DNA from: Flagellimonas algicola
Lineage (GTDB): Bacteria; Bacteroidota; Bacteroidia; Flavobacteriales; Flavobacteriaceae
Length of the DNA: 64,000 nt
Direction of reading: 5' to 3'
NCBI RefSeq assembly: GCF_005937185.1
Contig: NZ_VCNI01000001.1
Coordinates: 1,360,657-1,424,656, forward strand
Positions 25,992 to 35,595 of this stretch are shown piece by piece. The notes beneath the pieces are model-generated. The model saw only the letters and a list, made by a program, of their open reading frames with translations, was not told where the DNA came from and ran no database searches. Both the position numbers and the translations under genes were made by a program. How positions within the stretch are numbered: the stretch's first letter is position 1; every line of letters begins with the position of its first letter.

Positions 25992-27008
25992 ATGAATTTA
26001 GAGGATATCACGACAGTTAAGTCGATTCTTTCCCAGCCCCAAAACATCGCAATTATACCGCATAAAAATCCTGATGGAGATGCCATTGGCTCCTGTTTGG
26101 CCCTAAGTTTTTTTCTGAAAGGGCAGGGTCATAAGGCTTCTGTAGTTGCACCCAACGATTTTCCTAAATTCCTAAAATGGATGCCTGGCAGCAGCAGCAT
26201 TTTAAATTATGAAAGGGAAAACAGTCAGGCCAAAAAGGTTCTGGAAGAAGCCACGGTTGTCTTTACTTTGGACTTTAATGATTTATCCCGCACTGGGCAG
26301 TTGGAAACTCCTTTAAAGGAAAAAGAGGCGGATTTTATTATGATCGATCATCATCAACAGCCCCATGATTACGCCAGGGTTACGTATTCCGATGTGAGCA
26401 TGAGTTCCACTTGTGAGATGGTGTATAATTTTATAGAATTTTTGGGAGCTTTGGATAGCATTACGCCAGAAATTGCTACTAATCTGTATACCGGAATCAT
26501 GACGGACACGGGTTCTTTCAAATATCGCTCAACCTCCAGTAGAACGCATCGGGTAGTTGCAGATCTTATGGACAAAGGGGCATCCAACGTGGAAATTCAT
26601 CAGCAGGTTTTTGATACCAACTCCCCATCCCGCTTACATTTGTTAGGTGCAGCCTTGCGCAATATGGTCATTCTTCCCGAATTGAAAACCGCGTATATTA
26701 CACTTAGCCAAGAAGAATTGGATCATTACGATTTTAAAAAAGGGGATACCGAAGGATTTGTTAACTACGGTTTAACACTTGAAGACATTAATTTTGCCGC
26801 CATCTTTATTGAAAACAAAGAGGAAGGTATCATCAAAATCTCTTTCCGATCTATTGGGGACTTCTCCGTGAACCAGTTTGCCAGAGCGCATTTTCATGGT
26901 GGCGGCCATGACAACGCAGCCGGAGGGCGCAGCGAACTCAGCATGGAAGAAACTATTGATAAATTCAATTTGACCCTTAAGACATACCAAAAAGAACTAA
27001 ACCCATGA
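25992..27008 (+). CDS. nrnA: DHH/DHHA1 phosphoesterase, NrnA-like nanoRNase/pAp phosphatase
   Basis: Degrades short RNA oligonucleotides and/or removes the 3' phosphate of pAp. DHH motifs: IPHKNPDGDAIGSCLAL, FTLDFNDLSRTG, MIDHHQQPHDYA and MTDTGSFKYRSTS. The DHHA1 domain ends in GGGHDNAAGGRSE. From ATG 25992 the protein has 338 aa, the family length; the first 24 residues of the longer reading frame are not family-like. It overlaps gldI by 4 bases (ATGA). Confidence 0.92.
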   Translation: MNLEDITTVKSILSQPQNIAIIPHKNPDGDAIGSCLALSFFLKGQGHKASVVAPNDFPKFLKWMPGSSSILNYERENSQAKKVLEEATVVFTLDFNDLSRTGQLETPLKEKEADFIMIDHHQQPHDYARVTYSDVSMSSTCEMVYNFIEFLGALDSITPEIATNLYTGIMTDTGSFKYRSTSSRTHRVVADLMDKGASNVEIHQQVFDTNSPSRLHLLGAALRNMVILPELKTAYITLSQEELDHYDFKKGDTEGFVNYGLTLEDINFAAIFIENKEEGIIKISFRSIGDFSVNQFARAHFHGGGHDNAAGGRSELSMEETIDKFNLTLKTYQKELNP

Positions 27009-27562
27009 AAGCGATTTGGTCGTCCATATTGATTTTATTTTTAATGAGTTGTGGAGGCCCAGAACCGCGTAGGCCCATAAAAGTAAAGTCCGGTAGTTTT
27101 TTTAAGGAATCCGTGGAACGGAACAAGGCGCTTTTGGCGCAAGAAGAAAGCATCATACAGGAAATCATTGAAAGGGATACGCTGCATGAGTATACCGCCA
27201 GCCCCAGTGGATTTTGGTATTATTTTGACGTCAAAAATGACAGCTCACGATATTTGCCCAGAACCAACGACCAAATCCTCTTTTCGTATAATTTGCGCAA
27301 TTTGGACAACGATACCATCTATACGGCCGAGGAAATTGGCCCTACCTCATACGTAGTTGACAAAGAACAATTGTTCACCGGACTTCAAAATGCAGTAAAA
27401 CTGCTTAAAATCAATGAAAAGGCGACCTTCCTATTTCCATCCTTGCAGGCCTATGGCTATCATGGGGATGGCGACAGAATAGGTCCCAGAACTCCGCTGA
27501 AGTCGACCATAGAATTACATACCATCATTGTTAATCAAGATAGTCTAAATCTAAAACCATAA
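27005..27562 (+). CDS. gldI: gliding motility peptidyl-prolyl isomerase lipoprotein GldI
   Basis: FKBP-type prolyl isomerase anchored as a lipoprotein (signal with lipobox LMSC at residues 13-16). In Flavobacterium johnsoniae GldI is needed for gliding, presumably by folding envelope components of the gliding/type IX secretion machinery. Visible family parts: DTLHEYTASPSGFWYYF before the FKBP fold, and LQAYGYHGDGDRIGPRTPLKSTI at the end. It overlaps nrnA by 4 bases and is followed after 4 bases by a second isomerase, forming a periplasmic folding unit. Confidence 0.9.
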   Translation: MKAIWSSILILFLMSCGGPEPRRPIKVKSGSFFKESVERNKALLAQEESIIQEIIERDTLHEYTASPSGFWYYFDVKNDSSRYLPRTNDQILFSYNLRNLDNDTIYTAEEIGPTSYVVDKEQLFTGLQNAVKLLKINEKATFLFPSLQAYGYHGDGDRIGPRTPLKSTIELHTIIVNQDSLNLKP

Positions 27563-27566
27563 TACC

Positions 27567-28676
27567 ATGAAACGATCCCTAGTTTTAATTACGCTATTCT
27601 CCATGGTCTTACTTGCCTGTAAATCCAGCAAGTATACCGATTTGGGAGATGGCATTTTTGCTGATATCCAAACCAATAAAGGAGATATCATTGTAAAATT
27701 GGAACATGAGAAAACCCCGGTTACCGTGGCCAGTTTTGTATCGCTGGCAGAAGGCAATAGTCCTTTTGTGTCCGATAGCCTTAAGAACAAAAAATTCTAT
27801 GATGGCCTCATTTTTCACAGGGTCATGAAGGATTTTATGATTCAGGGTGGTGACCCAATGGGAACCGGAAGAGGCAATCCAGGATATAAGTTCAAAGATG
27901 AATTCAATGACTCCCTGACACACTCCAAAAAGGGTATTTTGTCCATGGCCAACTCGGGTCCAAAAACCAACGGGAGCCAGTTTTTCATCACCCATAAAGA
28001 AACACCCTGGTTAAACGGAAGACATACTGTTTTTGGTGAAGTGGTGAGCGGATTGGAAGTAGTGGATACTATTGCCAATGTAGCCGTTGCAGCCCAAAGC
28101 AATACACCTGATGAAGATGTTGTCATGAACAAGGTAGAAATTGTACGTAATGGCAAGGAAGCCAAAAACTTCGATGCGATTCAAATCATGACGGATTATT
28201 TTGCCGAAGAAGAAGCTGCGGTAGCCGCTTTTGAAAAAATGAAAGCCGATTATGCGGCTGAATTTGAAAGTCAAAAAGCACAGGCCGAGGAACTGCCCTC
28301 CGGACTTAAAATTCTATCCTTAACCCAAGGAGACGGAGAAAAGCCCAAAGTTGGACAAAAGGTTTTGGTGATGTACGCTGGATGGCTTCCCGACGGACTT
28401 CTTTTTGACAGTAACTACGAGGAGATAGCCACCAAATTCAACAAGTTTGATTTAAGAAGGAAGCAAGGTGGCGGTTATTTCCCAACTCCTATGGATTATA
28501 GTCCTGAAGCTAGGTTAATTCCAGGATTCAAAGAAGGATTACAAACTATGAAAGTGGGTGATAAAATACGTGTGTTTATCCCGCCACATTTAGGATATGG
28601 AGCCCAAGGTGGTGGTCCCATCCCACCTAATTCCGATTTGATTTTCGATTTGGAGATTACCGGAATCCAAGAATAA
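27567..28676 (+). CDS. dual cyclophilin-FKBP peptidyl-prolyl isomerase lipoprotein
   Basis: A single 369-aa lipoprotein (lipobox LLAC near residue 17) that joins two unrelated isomerase folds. Residues about 30-200 form a cyclophilin (KFYDGLIFHRVMKDFMIQGG, SMANSGPKTNGSQFFIT, WLNGRHTVFGEV). A helical linker follows, then an FKBP domain (GQKVLVMYAGWLPDGLLFDS, GFKEGLQTMKVGDK, HLGYGAQGGGPIPPNSDLIF). It probably acts in the periplasm with GldI encoded just upstream. A strong terminator follows. Cyclophilin-FKBP fusions are known in Bacteroidota. Confidence 0.93.
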   Translation: MKRSLVLITLFSMVLLACKSSKYTDLGDGIFADIQTNKGDIIVKLEHEKTPVTVASFVSLAEGNSPFVSDSLKNKKFYDGLIFHRVMKDFMIQGGDPMGTGRGNPGYKFKDEFNDSLTHSKKGILSMANSGPKTNGSQFFITHKETPWLNGRHTVFGEVVSGLEVVDTIANVAVAAQSNTPDEDVVMNKVEIVRNGKEAKNFDAIQIMTDYFAEEEAAVAAFEKMKADYAAEFESQKAQAEELPSGLKILSLTQGDGEKPKVGQKVLVMYAGWLPDGLLFDSNYEEIATKFNKFDLRRKQGGGYFPTPMDYSPEARLIPGFKEGLQTMKVGDKIRVFIPPHLGYGAQGGGPIPPNSDLIFDLEITGIQE

Positions 28677-28698
28677 AATCCTTAAAATTATTAGAACC

Positions 28699-28724
28699 AA
28701 GCCGAACCTATGTTCGGCTTTTTT
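28699..28724 (+). terminator. intrinsic terminator after the PPIase operon
   Basis: Perfect 9-bp stem AAGCCGAAC / GTTCGGCTT with a 4-base loop, followed by TTTT, 22 bases after the PPIase stop. The clearest terminator in the window. Confidence 0.88.
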
Positions 28725-28821
28725 CCTTTTTGCACAAAGCTTTGTTAAGACTCCATCCCTCAATATACATTCTAAAAATTTAGAAGTAGTTTAGAGGCTT
28801 TGTTTCCCGTATATATAATCT

Positions 28822-29889
28822 ATGCGACCCAAAGTCAAAACTCTAATTGCCCTTGCCCTACCCCTCCAAATTATTTTGGTCAAGTGGATTGGCAGTTATC
28901 CCAATTGGGTTGAGCGTTATTATAGTGAGGGCATTTATCCGCCTATTTCCAGATTCCTGCGCTTACTATTTGGCTGGATTCCTTTTTCTTTTGGCGATCT
29001 GCTTTATCTAACCCTCATAGTTCTGGCCCTAAGATATCTCTACCGAAACTGGAAGAGCATAAGGCAAAAGCCATTGCTTTTCTTAAAGGATATTGTAGTA
29101 GTTCTATCCTTGGTATATTTTGCATTTCATCTGCTCTGGGGAATGAACTACTACAGACAACCCATTACTTGGAAACTAGGCATTGAAAGGGAATATACTC
29201 AACAACAATTGGTAGAATTCACACAGTATCTGATTGACCAATCCAACCATTTTCAGGAACAGATTGCCGGGGATAGTATTGAACCGGTCCAGGTTCCGTA
29301 TAGCCGCAAGGAGGTATTCCAAAAGACCAAGACTGGATATGCCCAACTCAAAGATACTTACCCCTATCTAGAGTATAAGAGCCAAAGTATTAAGTCATCC
29401 TTGTTCAGTATTCCACTAAGTTATATGGGCTATGGGGGCTACCTTAATCCTTTTTCCAACGAAGCCCAAGTGAATGGTATTACACCCATTTATCGCATGC
29501 CAACAGTAAGCGGACACGAGGTTGGTCATCAATTGGGATATTCGGCCGAAGATGCCACCAATTTTATCGGGTTTCTGGTTTCAGCCAAAAACCAAGATCC
29601 TTATTTTAAGTATACTGCTTATTCCCATGCCTTGGGGTATTGCCTATCCGATTTGGCCCAAAAAGATGAGGACACCTTCAAGCAGTTGGTAGAGGGCCTA
29701 AACCCCGGGGTCAAAAAAAATTACAAAGAAGTCCGTGATTTTTGGGAGCGCTATGAAAATCCGTTGGAACCTGTCTTCAAATCGATTTTCAATACGTTTC
29801 TCAAAGTCAATAATCAAGAAGAAGGAATTGAGAGTTACAATTCTGTCGTTGGATTACTGATCAGCTACCACAATAAATACGGATTTTAA
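28822..29889 (+). CDS. DUF3810 domain membrane protein with HExxH motif
   Basis: Bacteroidota-specific DUF3810 protein of 355 aa. Two to three hydrophobic segments lie in the first 110 residues, followed by a soluble part with a zinc-protease-like motif: SGHEVGHQLGYSAEDATNF, with HEVGH and a downstream Glu. It may be a membrane metalloprotease, but activity is not established as far as I know. Stand-alone gene after a terminator. Confidence 0.85.
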   Translation: MRPKVKTLIALALPLQIILVKWIGSYPNWVERYYSEGIYPPISRFLRLLFGWIPFSFGDLLYLTLIVLALRYLYRNWKSIRQKPLLFLKDIVVVLSLVYFAFHLLWGMNYYRQPITWKLGIEREYTQQQLVEFTQYLIDQSNHFQEQIAGDSIEPVQVPYSRKEVFQKTKTGYAQLKDTYPYLEYKSQSIKSSLFSIPLSYMGYGGYLNPFSNEAQVNGITPIYRMPTVSGHEVGHQLGYSAEDATNFIGFLVSAKNQDPYFKYTAYSHALGYCLSDLAQKDEDTFKQLVEGLNPGVKKNYKEVRDFWERYENPLEPVFKSIFNTFLKVNNQEEGIESYNSVVGLLISYHNKYGF

Positions 29890-29916
29890 AGCCAGCAACT
29901 TAAGATTCCAGTGAAC

Positions 29917-30723
29917 CTAGTCATACTTTTTGGGTTCCACCGTAACGGCCTGCCCGGGTTTGGCATAAAAGTCGTTGGGTTTTGCCTCTTTGGCCAAGCT
30001 CACGTTTTCAAAATTAACCGTACTTCGGGCATCGAGAATTTTTGGCCCCTCATAGTTGTACCATGTAATGGATTTAGGAAGTACCAGACCTTCTATCTCC
30101 TGCAAATCATCATACCGAATCCATTTAACAATCTCCGACACTTCTCCCGTTCTATAAGTCACCGTATACCCCAACCAGGCCATTTGACCAGTTTCAGCAT
30201 CTATATGGATAAAATATTCATCCTTTGGTGAAGTACCCACACCAGAATTATACGCAATACGGATTCCAGGATAACTTTTTTGTTCATAAACCAAATCATC
30301 CGTTTCATGGTAAACTATACCGTCATCCGCCAAAACAAAAGGCATGGCATAGAAGTAAAACATGAGGTTGTGGTAAAAAACGGCATCGCCCTCATAGCTT
30401 TCATCCGAATCCAGGAGCCATACTTGACTTCCATCAGAACCCATGGACAACTTATCGGTATCCACACGATCCATGCGAGACCACAAATCTATCGTATGGG
30501 TTTCCTTTGATTCGCTTTTGGGCATTTCAAAGGTCAATGTGCGCTGGGCTTTCCATGCTTTCAAACCACCATGGGCGGTAAAAACAGTCTCAAGTATTTT
30601 AGGGTATTTCGCAGTAGCAACTTCGGTTTCGGCCTGCACCTTTTCTACACTTTTTTCTTCTTTGGAAGCTGGTTTACAGGAGGCAACAATTAGAATCATT
30701 GCCAAGAGAACTATTCTTTTCAT
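29917..30723 (-). CDS. DUF6503 family lipoprotein
   Basis: 268-aa predicted lipoprotein (MKRIVLLAMILIVASC, lipobox at 13-16). The mature protein starts with a conserved FTAHGGLKAWKAQRTLTFEM region and consists of beta strands resembling outer-membrane lipoprotein-carrier (LolA-like) folds, ending in a short basic tail. Function unknown. It is convergent with the DUF3810 gene and divergent from the RNA methyltransferase gene. Confidence 0.8.
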   Translation of the reverse strand: MKRIVLLAMILIVASCKPASKEEKSVEKVQAETEVATAKYPKILETVFTAHGGLKAWKAQRTLTFEMPKSESKETHTIDLWSRMDRVDTDKLSMGSDGSQVWLLDSDESYEGDAVFYHNLMFYFYAMPFVLADDGIVYHETDDLVYEQKSYPGIRIAYNSGVGTSPKDEYFIHIDAETGQMAWLGYTVTYRTGEVSEIVKWIRYDDLQEIEGLVLPKSITWYNYEGPKILDARSTVNFENVSLAKEAKPNDFYAKPGQAVTVEPKKYD

Positions 30724-30785
30724 CTTCTATTTTTGGTCAATTTCATGCTTGGTCGGAAGGCATACAATGAGATTACAAGAATATG

Positions 30786-30793
30786 TATTTTTG
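30786..30793 (+). promoter_or_regulatory. -7 box directly before the SpoU methyltransferase start
   Basis: TATTTTTG, exact TAnnTTTG, four bases before GTG 30798, implying a very short or absent leader. No clear -33 box. Confidence 0.35.
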
Positions 30794-30797
30794 TGGG

Positions 30798-31601
30798 GTG
30801 AAGGAAGTCAAATCCATCAGCAGTACCCAAAATCCTTTGATAAAGAAGATACTGCTCCTAAAGGAAAAATCCCGGGAACGGAAGAAAACAGGTCTTTTTG
30901 TTGTTGAAGGAGTTCGCGAAATTGAGCTGGCCCAAAAAGGTGGTTATACCATAAAAACGCTGCTGTTTAGCCCCGAAATCGCTTCCAGTTTTTCCAGCAA
31001 TCCGATATCCAAAAATCCAACAATCGAATACATCCAACTTTCCAAATCGGTTTACGAAAAACTGGCCCACCGAGGAACAACCGAAGGGATTCTAGCGCTT
31101 GTCGAGGGTAAGGAGCATCCACTGGAAAATCTTCAGTTTAAAAACCCGAATCCCTTGGTTTTGGTTGCTGAAGCTCCCGAAAAACCAGGTAATATTGGGG
31201 CCCTTCTCCGTACCGCAGATGCTGCGGCAATCGATGCCGTATTGATTGCCAATCCCCGCTCCGACCTTTATAATCCAAATATCATTAGGTCTAGCGTAGG
31301 CTGCGTGTTTACTACTCCCGTTGGTATGGGTAGTACAGAAGAAATCCTTCAATATTTAAAACATAAAAGCATCACCATCTATTGTGCAGCGCTTACGGCC
31401 TCCAAAAACTATGTGGAATGCAATTTTCAAGGTGGTTCCGCCATTGTGGTTGGGACCGAGGCAAGCGGTTTGTCCGAAACATGGCTCCAGCATTCGGATC
31501 AAAATATTATTATTCCCATGCAGGGTGAAATTGACTCCATGAACGTGTCCGTGTCCGCGGCAATACTTATATTTGAAGCCAAGCGGCAACGCGGATACTA
31601 G
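30798..31601 (+). CDS. SpoU/TrmH-type RNA 2'-O-methyltransferase
   Basis: SPOUT-fold methyltransferase acting on rRNA or tRNA ribose. It has an N-terminal substrate-binding domain (SISSTQNPLIKKILLL, then FVVEGVREIELA) and a C-terminal trefoil-knot catalytic domain (APEKPGNIGALLRTADAA, VGTEASGLSE, IPMQGEIDSMNVSVSAAI). I prefer GTG 30798 (267 aa) because the promoter-like box covers the upstream in-frame ATG at 30783. The gene is followed after 3 bases by an M48 protease gene. Confidence 0.92.
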   Translation: MKEVKSISSTQNPLIKKILLLKEKSRERKKTGLFVVEGVREIELAQKGGYTIKTLLFSPEIASSFSSNPISKNPTIEYIQLSKSVYEKLAHRGTTEGILALVEGKEHPLENLQFKNPNPLVLVAEAPEKPGNIGALLRTADAAAIDAVLIANPRSDLYNPNIIRSSVGCVFTTPVGMGSTEEILQYLKHKSITIYCAALTASKNYVECNFQGGSAIVVGTEASGLSETWLQHSDQNIIIPMQGEIDSMNVSVSAAILIFEAKRQRGY

Positions 31602-31604
31602 CCT

Positions 31605-32837
31605 ATGGAAAAAACTACGCTGTTTTATGTCATCATCGGTATTTTGGTGGTGCAATATTTTATCCATCAACTTTTGGAATATTTGAACGCTAAGAGATTT
31701 GAATCCGATGTTCCGGAAGAGCTCCAAGATGTTTTTGATGGGGAGGAGTACCAAAAATCCCAACAATATAAGCGAACCAATTACAGATTTGGTAGTTTAT
31801 CTGATGGGGTTTCCCTGTTGGTGACCTTGGCTTTTTTATTATTGAACGGATTTGAGTGGTTAGACCAGCTTACGCGTTCCATATCGGACAATCCTATTGT
31901 TATGGCCCTAGTATTCTTTGGCCTTATTGTTTTGGGGAGCAGTATTCTCAGTGCCCCATTTTCCTACTATCAAACTTTTGTGATAGAGGAGCAGTATGGT
32001 TTTAATAAGACTACCAAAAAACTCTTTTTCCTGGATAAGCTTAAAGCTGGAGTGCTTACCGCTATTTTCGGAGGTGGAATCCTATCCCTTTTCATTTTGT
32101 TTTATCAATGGACAGGTCCCAATTTTTGGCTATACACTTGGATTATGGCTGCTGCTGTTATCCTATTCATGAACTTGTTTTACAGCAAGCTTATTGTGCC
32201 TTTGTTCAACAAACAAACCCCCCTTTCGGAGGGAAGCCTAAAAGAATCCATTGAACGCTATGCCAAACATGTGGGTTTTGAGCTTCAAAACATTTTTGTG
32301 ATCGATGGTTCCAAGAGGTCAACCAAGGCCAATGCGTATTTTTCTGGATTTGGACGGGAAAAACGGATTACTTTGTTTGATACCTTGATCAATGATTTGA
32401 GCGAGGAAGAGATAGTGGCCGTGCTGGCCCACGAGGTTGGACATTACAAACGCAAGCACATTATTTTCAATTTGGTGGTTTCATTACTATTGACCGGCTT
32501 GACCTTGTTCATATTATCCATTTTCATCAATAATCCTCAAATCTCATTGGCCATAGGCGTGTCCACCCCTAGTTTTCATGCGGGGTTGATAGGCTTTGTG
32601 TTGCTCTATAGTCCAATTTCCGAAATTACTGGATTGGCTATGAATTACCTATCCCGAAAGTTTGAGTTTCAGGCAGATAACTATGCCAAAATGACATTTG
32701 CGGCCACTCCTTTGGTCACCTCCTTAAAAAAGCTTTCCAAGAACAATCTGAGCAACCTCACGCCCCATCCGGCCTACGTATTTGTTCACTATTCACACCC
32801 TCCTCTAATTGAACGGATTAGAAACTTAAAGGCATAA
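31605..32837 (+). CDS. M48 family metallopeptidase (Ste24-like)
   Basis: Zinc membrane protease of the Ste24/CAAX-processing type, 410 aa. About seven hydrophobic segments surround the motif LAHEVGHYKRKH, with the third ligand Glu expected in FEFQADNYAKM. Such bacterial homologues probably work in membrane-protein quality control; prenylated substrates are not expected. It lies 3 bases after the SpoU gene. Confidence 0.92.
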   Translation: MEKTTLFYVIIGILVVQYFIHQLLEYLNAKRFESDVPEELQDVFDGEEYQKSQQYKRTNYRFGSLSDGVSLLVTLAFLLLNGFEWLDQLTRSISDNPIVMALVFFGLIVLGSSILSAPFSYYQTFVIEEQYGFNKTTKKLFFLDKLKAGVLTAIFGGGILSLFILFYQWTGPNFWLYTWIMAAAVILFMNLFYSKLIVPLFNKQTPLSEGSLKESIERYAKHVGFELQNIFVIDGSKRSTKANAYFSGFGREKRITLFDTLINDLSEEEIVAVLAHEVGHYKRKHIIFNLVVSLLLTGLTLFILSIFINNPQISLAIGVSTPSFHAGLIGFVLLYSPISEITGLAMNYLSRKFEFQADNYAKMTFAATPLVTSLKKLSKNNLSNLTPHPAYVFVHYSHPPLIERIRNLKA

Positions 32838-32843
32838 TTTTTG

Positions 32844-32874
32844 TTGGTTAGCTATTAGGATTGTGCTAACTTTA
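32844..32874 (+). promoter_or_regulatory. promoter of relA/spoT
   Basis: TTG (32844-32846), 20 bases, TAACTTTA (32867-32874), one base off the Bacteroidota -7 box, with ATG 7 bases later. Confidence 0.5.
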
Positions 32875-32881
32875 ATTTAAT

Positions 32882-35086
32882 ATGACGGAGGCTGCTATAG
32901 AAAAAGAGAACAAGGAGATCGCGAAGCAGTACAAGGAATTGCTTCGTATCAGTTATCAAACCTTGACCGCTGCGGACAAGAAATTGATACGCTCCGCTTT
33001 TGACGTTGCCGTGGATGCCCACAAGGATCAGCGTAGAAAGTCGGGTGAGGCTTATATTTTCCATCCAATAGCCGTCGCCAAAATTGTAGCTTCTGAAATT
33101 GGTCTTGATGCGGTTTCCATTGCTTCTGCACTGCTGCATGACGTGGTGGAGGACACTCCGTACACCCTTGATGATATTGAGCGTATGTTTGGGGAGACTG
33201 TGGCCCGTATTGTGGATGGGCTTACTAAAATTGCCCACTTAAAAAAGGACAAGGACATTAGTCAGCAGGCTGAGAATTTTAGGAAGATGCTGTTGACTCT
33301 TCATGACGATGTCCGGGTAATCATCATCAAAATTGCGGATCGTTACCACAACATGCTCACCATGGACGCCATGCCAGAGCATAAACAGGTGAAAATCGCC
33401 TCCGAAACCCTTTACATTTATGCCCCGTTGGCCCATCGAATAGGGCTGTACAATATCAAGGGTAATCTAGAGGACTTAAGTCTAAAGTATACGGAACCAG
33501 AAGTCTATAGTGACATTCAAGCCAAAATAGAGGATACCGAGGAGGAACAGTTGGCGTATATTGAGGATTTTTCCAATGTAATACGCAATTCATTGGATAA
33601 GGAAGGCCTCAACTACGATATCAAGGGTCGGATGAAATCCATTTTTTCCATCCGGAGAAAAATGAAGGCTCAAAACGTTGCCTTTGACGAGGTTTACGAC
33701 AAGTTCGCCATTAGAATCATCTATAAATCGGACCGAAAAAATGAAAAGTTCCTAGCTTGGAAAATTTATTCCATTGTTACGGATCACTTTACACCCAACC
33801 CTATTCGTTTGCGGGATTGGATCACCTCGCCAAAATCCACCGGATATGAAGCTCTGCACATTACGGTGATGGGACCTAAAGGAAAATGGGTGGAGGTTCA
33901 GATAAGAAGTGAACGCATGCACGAGATCGCTGAAAAAGGGTATGCGGCTCACTTTAAGTATAAGCATGGGGAACAAAAGGAACAAGGTATTGAGGATTGG
34001 CTCAACCGACTACAGGAAGCTTTGGAGGGCTCCAATGGAAATGCAGTTGATTTTGTAGAGGAATTTAAGCTTAACCTGTATTCCAAAGAGATATTTGTTT
34101 TTACCCCCCAAGGAGATTTAAAATCCATGCCCAAGGGATCCACACCATTGGATTTTGCCTTCCATATCCACACCGAAATTGGGATGAAAACCCGAGGTGC
34201 CCGGGTCAATGGAAAATTGGTTCCGCTGGGGTCAACACTTCAAAGCGGGGATCAAGTGGAAATCATTACTTCAGAAAGTGCCAAACCCAACCAAAGTTGG
34301 TTGGATTATGCCCAGACCGCCCGTGCCCGATCCAAGATCAAATCATCCCTTAGCGAAGAAAAGAAAAGCATTGCGGCAGATGGGAAGGAAGTGCTTCGCC
34401 GAAAATTAAAATCCCAAAAAATCAACTTGAACGAGGATACCATAAACAAATTGGTGACCTATTTTAAGCTAAAAACCAGTCTTGACCTATTTTACCGTGT
34501 AGGAATTGGGGTCATAGACAATGAACGCATCAAAGACTTTGCATCCTCTTATCACAATGCCTTCCTAAATTTCTTCAAGAACAAAATCCGAAGGAACCCA
34601 ACGCCAAAGGATGTAAACAAGGATGAGATCACCACCAAATACGATATGTTGGTGTTTGGCAAGGAAGAGGAAAAACTTCCCTATAAATTGTCACAATGTT
34701 GCAATCCTATTGCCGGGGATGATGTTTTTGGGTTTTTAAGTGTGAATGAAGGAATAAAGGTACATACCAAAAGCTGTCCCAATGCTATCCAATTACAGTC
34801 CAGTTATGCCTACAGAATTATGTCGGCCAAATGGATAGACTCCTCTCAAGAGGAGTTTACTGCAGATATCCGTATAACAGGAATTGATAATCTGGGATTG
34901 GTGAACGAGATTACAAACATCATCTCGGACAACTTGCACGTGAACATGCGCAATCTGAACTTTAGTGCGGACGGTGGGACCTTTACCGGACAGATTACCT
35001 TGGTGGTAAAAAACAACAATATTCTTAAAAAATTGATTAACCACCTGAAACAAGTGGAGGGGATAGACAAAGTATCAAGAATTTAA
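32882..35086 (+). CDS. bifunctional (p)ppGpp synthetase/hydrolase, RelA/SpoT family
   Basis: Stringent-response enzyme that makes and degrades (p)ppGpp. The HD hydrolase domain has the His-Asp pair in LLHDVVEDTPY and KIADRYHNM, both intact. The synthetase domain shows RLRDWITSPKSTGYEALHIT and VEVQIRSERMHEIAEKGYAAH. TGS (EIFVFTPQGDLKSMPKGSTP), zinc-finger/helical (QCCNPIAGDDVFGF) and C-terminal ACT domains follow, giving 734 aa. Both activities should be present. fur and purA follow, an order I recall from related genomes. Confidence 0.96.
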   Translation: MTEAAIEKENKEIAKQYKELLRISYQTLTAADKKLIRSAFDVAVDAHKDQRRKSGEAYIFHPIAVAKIVASEIGLDAVSIASALLHDVVEDTPYTLDDIERMFGETVARIVDGLTKIAHLKKDKDISQQAENFRKMLLTLHDDVRVIIIKIADRYHNMLTMDAMPEHKQVKIASETLYIYAPLAHRIGLYNIKGNLEDLSLKYTEPEVYSDIQAKIEDTEEEQLAYIEDFSNVIRNSLDKEGLNYDIKGRMKSIFSIRRKMKAQNVAFDEVYDKFAIRIIYKSDRKNEKFLAWKIYSIVTDHFTPNPIRLRDWITSPKSTGYEALHITVMGPKGKWVEVQIRSERMHEIAEKGYAAHFKYKHGEQKEQGIEDWLNRLQEALEGSNGNAVDFVEEFKLNLYSKEIFVFTPQGDLKSMPKGSTPLDFAFHIHTEIGMKTRGARVNGKLVPLGSTLQSGDQVEIITSESAKPNQSWLDYAQTARARSKIKSSLSEEKKSIAADGKEVLRRKLKSQKINLNEDTINKLVTYFKLKTSLDLFYRVGIGVIDNERIKDFASSYHNAFLNFFKNKIRRNPTPKDVNKDEITTKYDMLVFGKEEEKLPYKLSQCCNPIAGDDVFGFLSVNEGIKVHTKSCPNAIQLQSSYAYRIMSAKWIDSSQEEFTADIRITGIDNLGLVNEITNIISDNLHVNMRNLNFSADGGTFTGQITLVVKNNNILKKLINHLKQVEGIDKVSRI

Positions 35087-35096
35087 TTTTTAGCTG

Positions 35097-35104
35097 TACC
35101 TTTG
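35097..35104 (+). promoter_or_regulatory. -7 box for fur
   Basis: TACCTTTG, exact TAnnTTTG match, 23 bases before the fur ATG. The -33 region lacks TTG. Confidence 0.5.
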
Positions 35105-35127
35105 TCTTTTAGCATTGGTGAGACGCT

Positions 35128-35583
35128 ATGGGCAACAACAAAAACCAGGAAATTGTAAAAAATGTGTTCACTTCCTTTTTGGAAGAAAAAGGACATCGCA
35201 AAACTCCTGAACGCTACGCTATTCTTCAGGAAATCTATGATAGTGACGATCATTTTGATGTAGAGTCCCTTTATATTAAAATGAAGACCAAAAACTACCG
35301 GGTAAGCCGAGCCACCCTTTACAACACCATTGAATTGCTATTGGACTGCAAATTGGTGCGCAAGCATCAGTTTGGGAAAAATCAGGCCCAATACGAAAAG
35401 TCCTATTTTGATCGTCAGCACGACCATGTTATTTTAACAGATACGGGAGAAGTTGTAGAATTTTGCGACCCACGTATCCAATCCATCAAAAAAACCATTG
35501 AGGAGGTTTTTGATATCAAGATCAGCAACCATTCTCTATATTTCTACGGAACCAGAAACAAAGAAGAAAACCTAACTGACTAA
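35128..35583 (+). CDS. Fur family metal-responsive repressor
   Basis: 151-aa winged-helix regulator of the Fur family (iron, zinc or peroxide sensing). The DNA-binding domain includes [26 protein letters not shown] and [15 protein letters not shown]. The dimer domain has the metal motif [20 protein letters not shown]. The CxxC pairs of zinc-structural Fur proteins are absent, so the metal cannot be named; the context beside relA and purA gives no hint. It is followed by purA after 12 bases. Confidence 0.92.
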   Translation: MGNNKNQEIVKNVFTSFLEEKGHRKTPERYAILQEIYDSDDHFDVESLYIKMKTKNYRVSRATLYNTIELLLDCKLVRKHQFGKNQAQYEKSYFDRQHDHVILTDTGEVVEFCDPRIQSIKKTIEEVFDIKISNHSLYFYGTRNKEENLTD

Positions 35584-35595
35584 CCCACCTATTTC

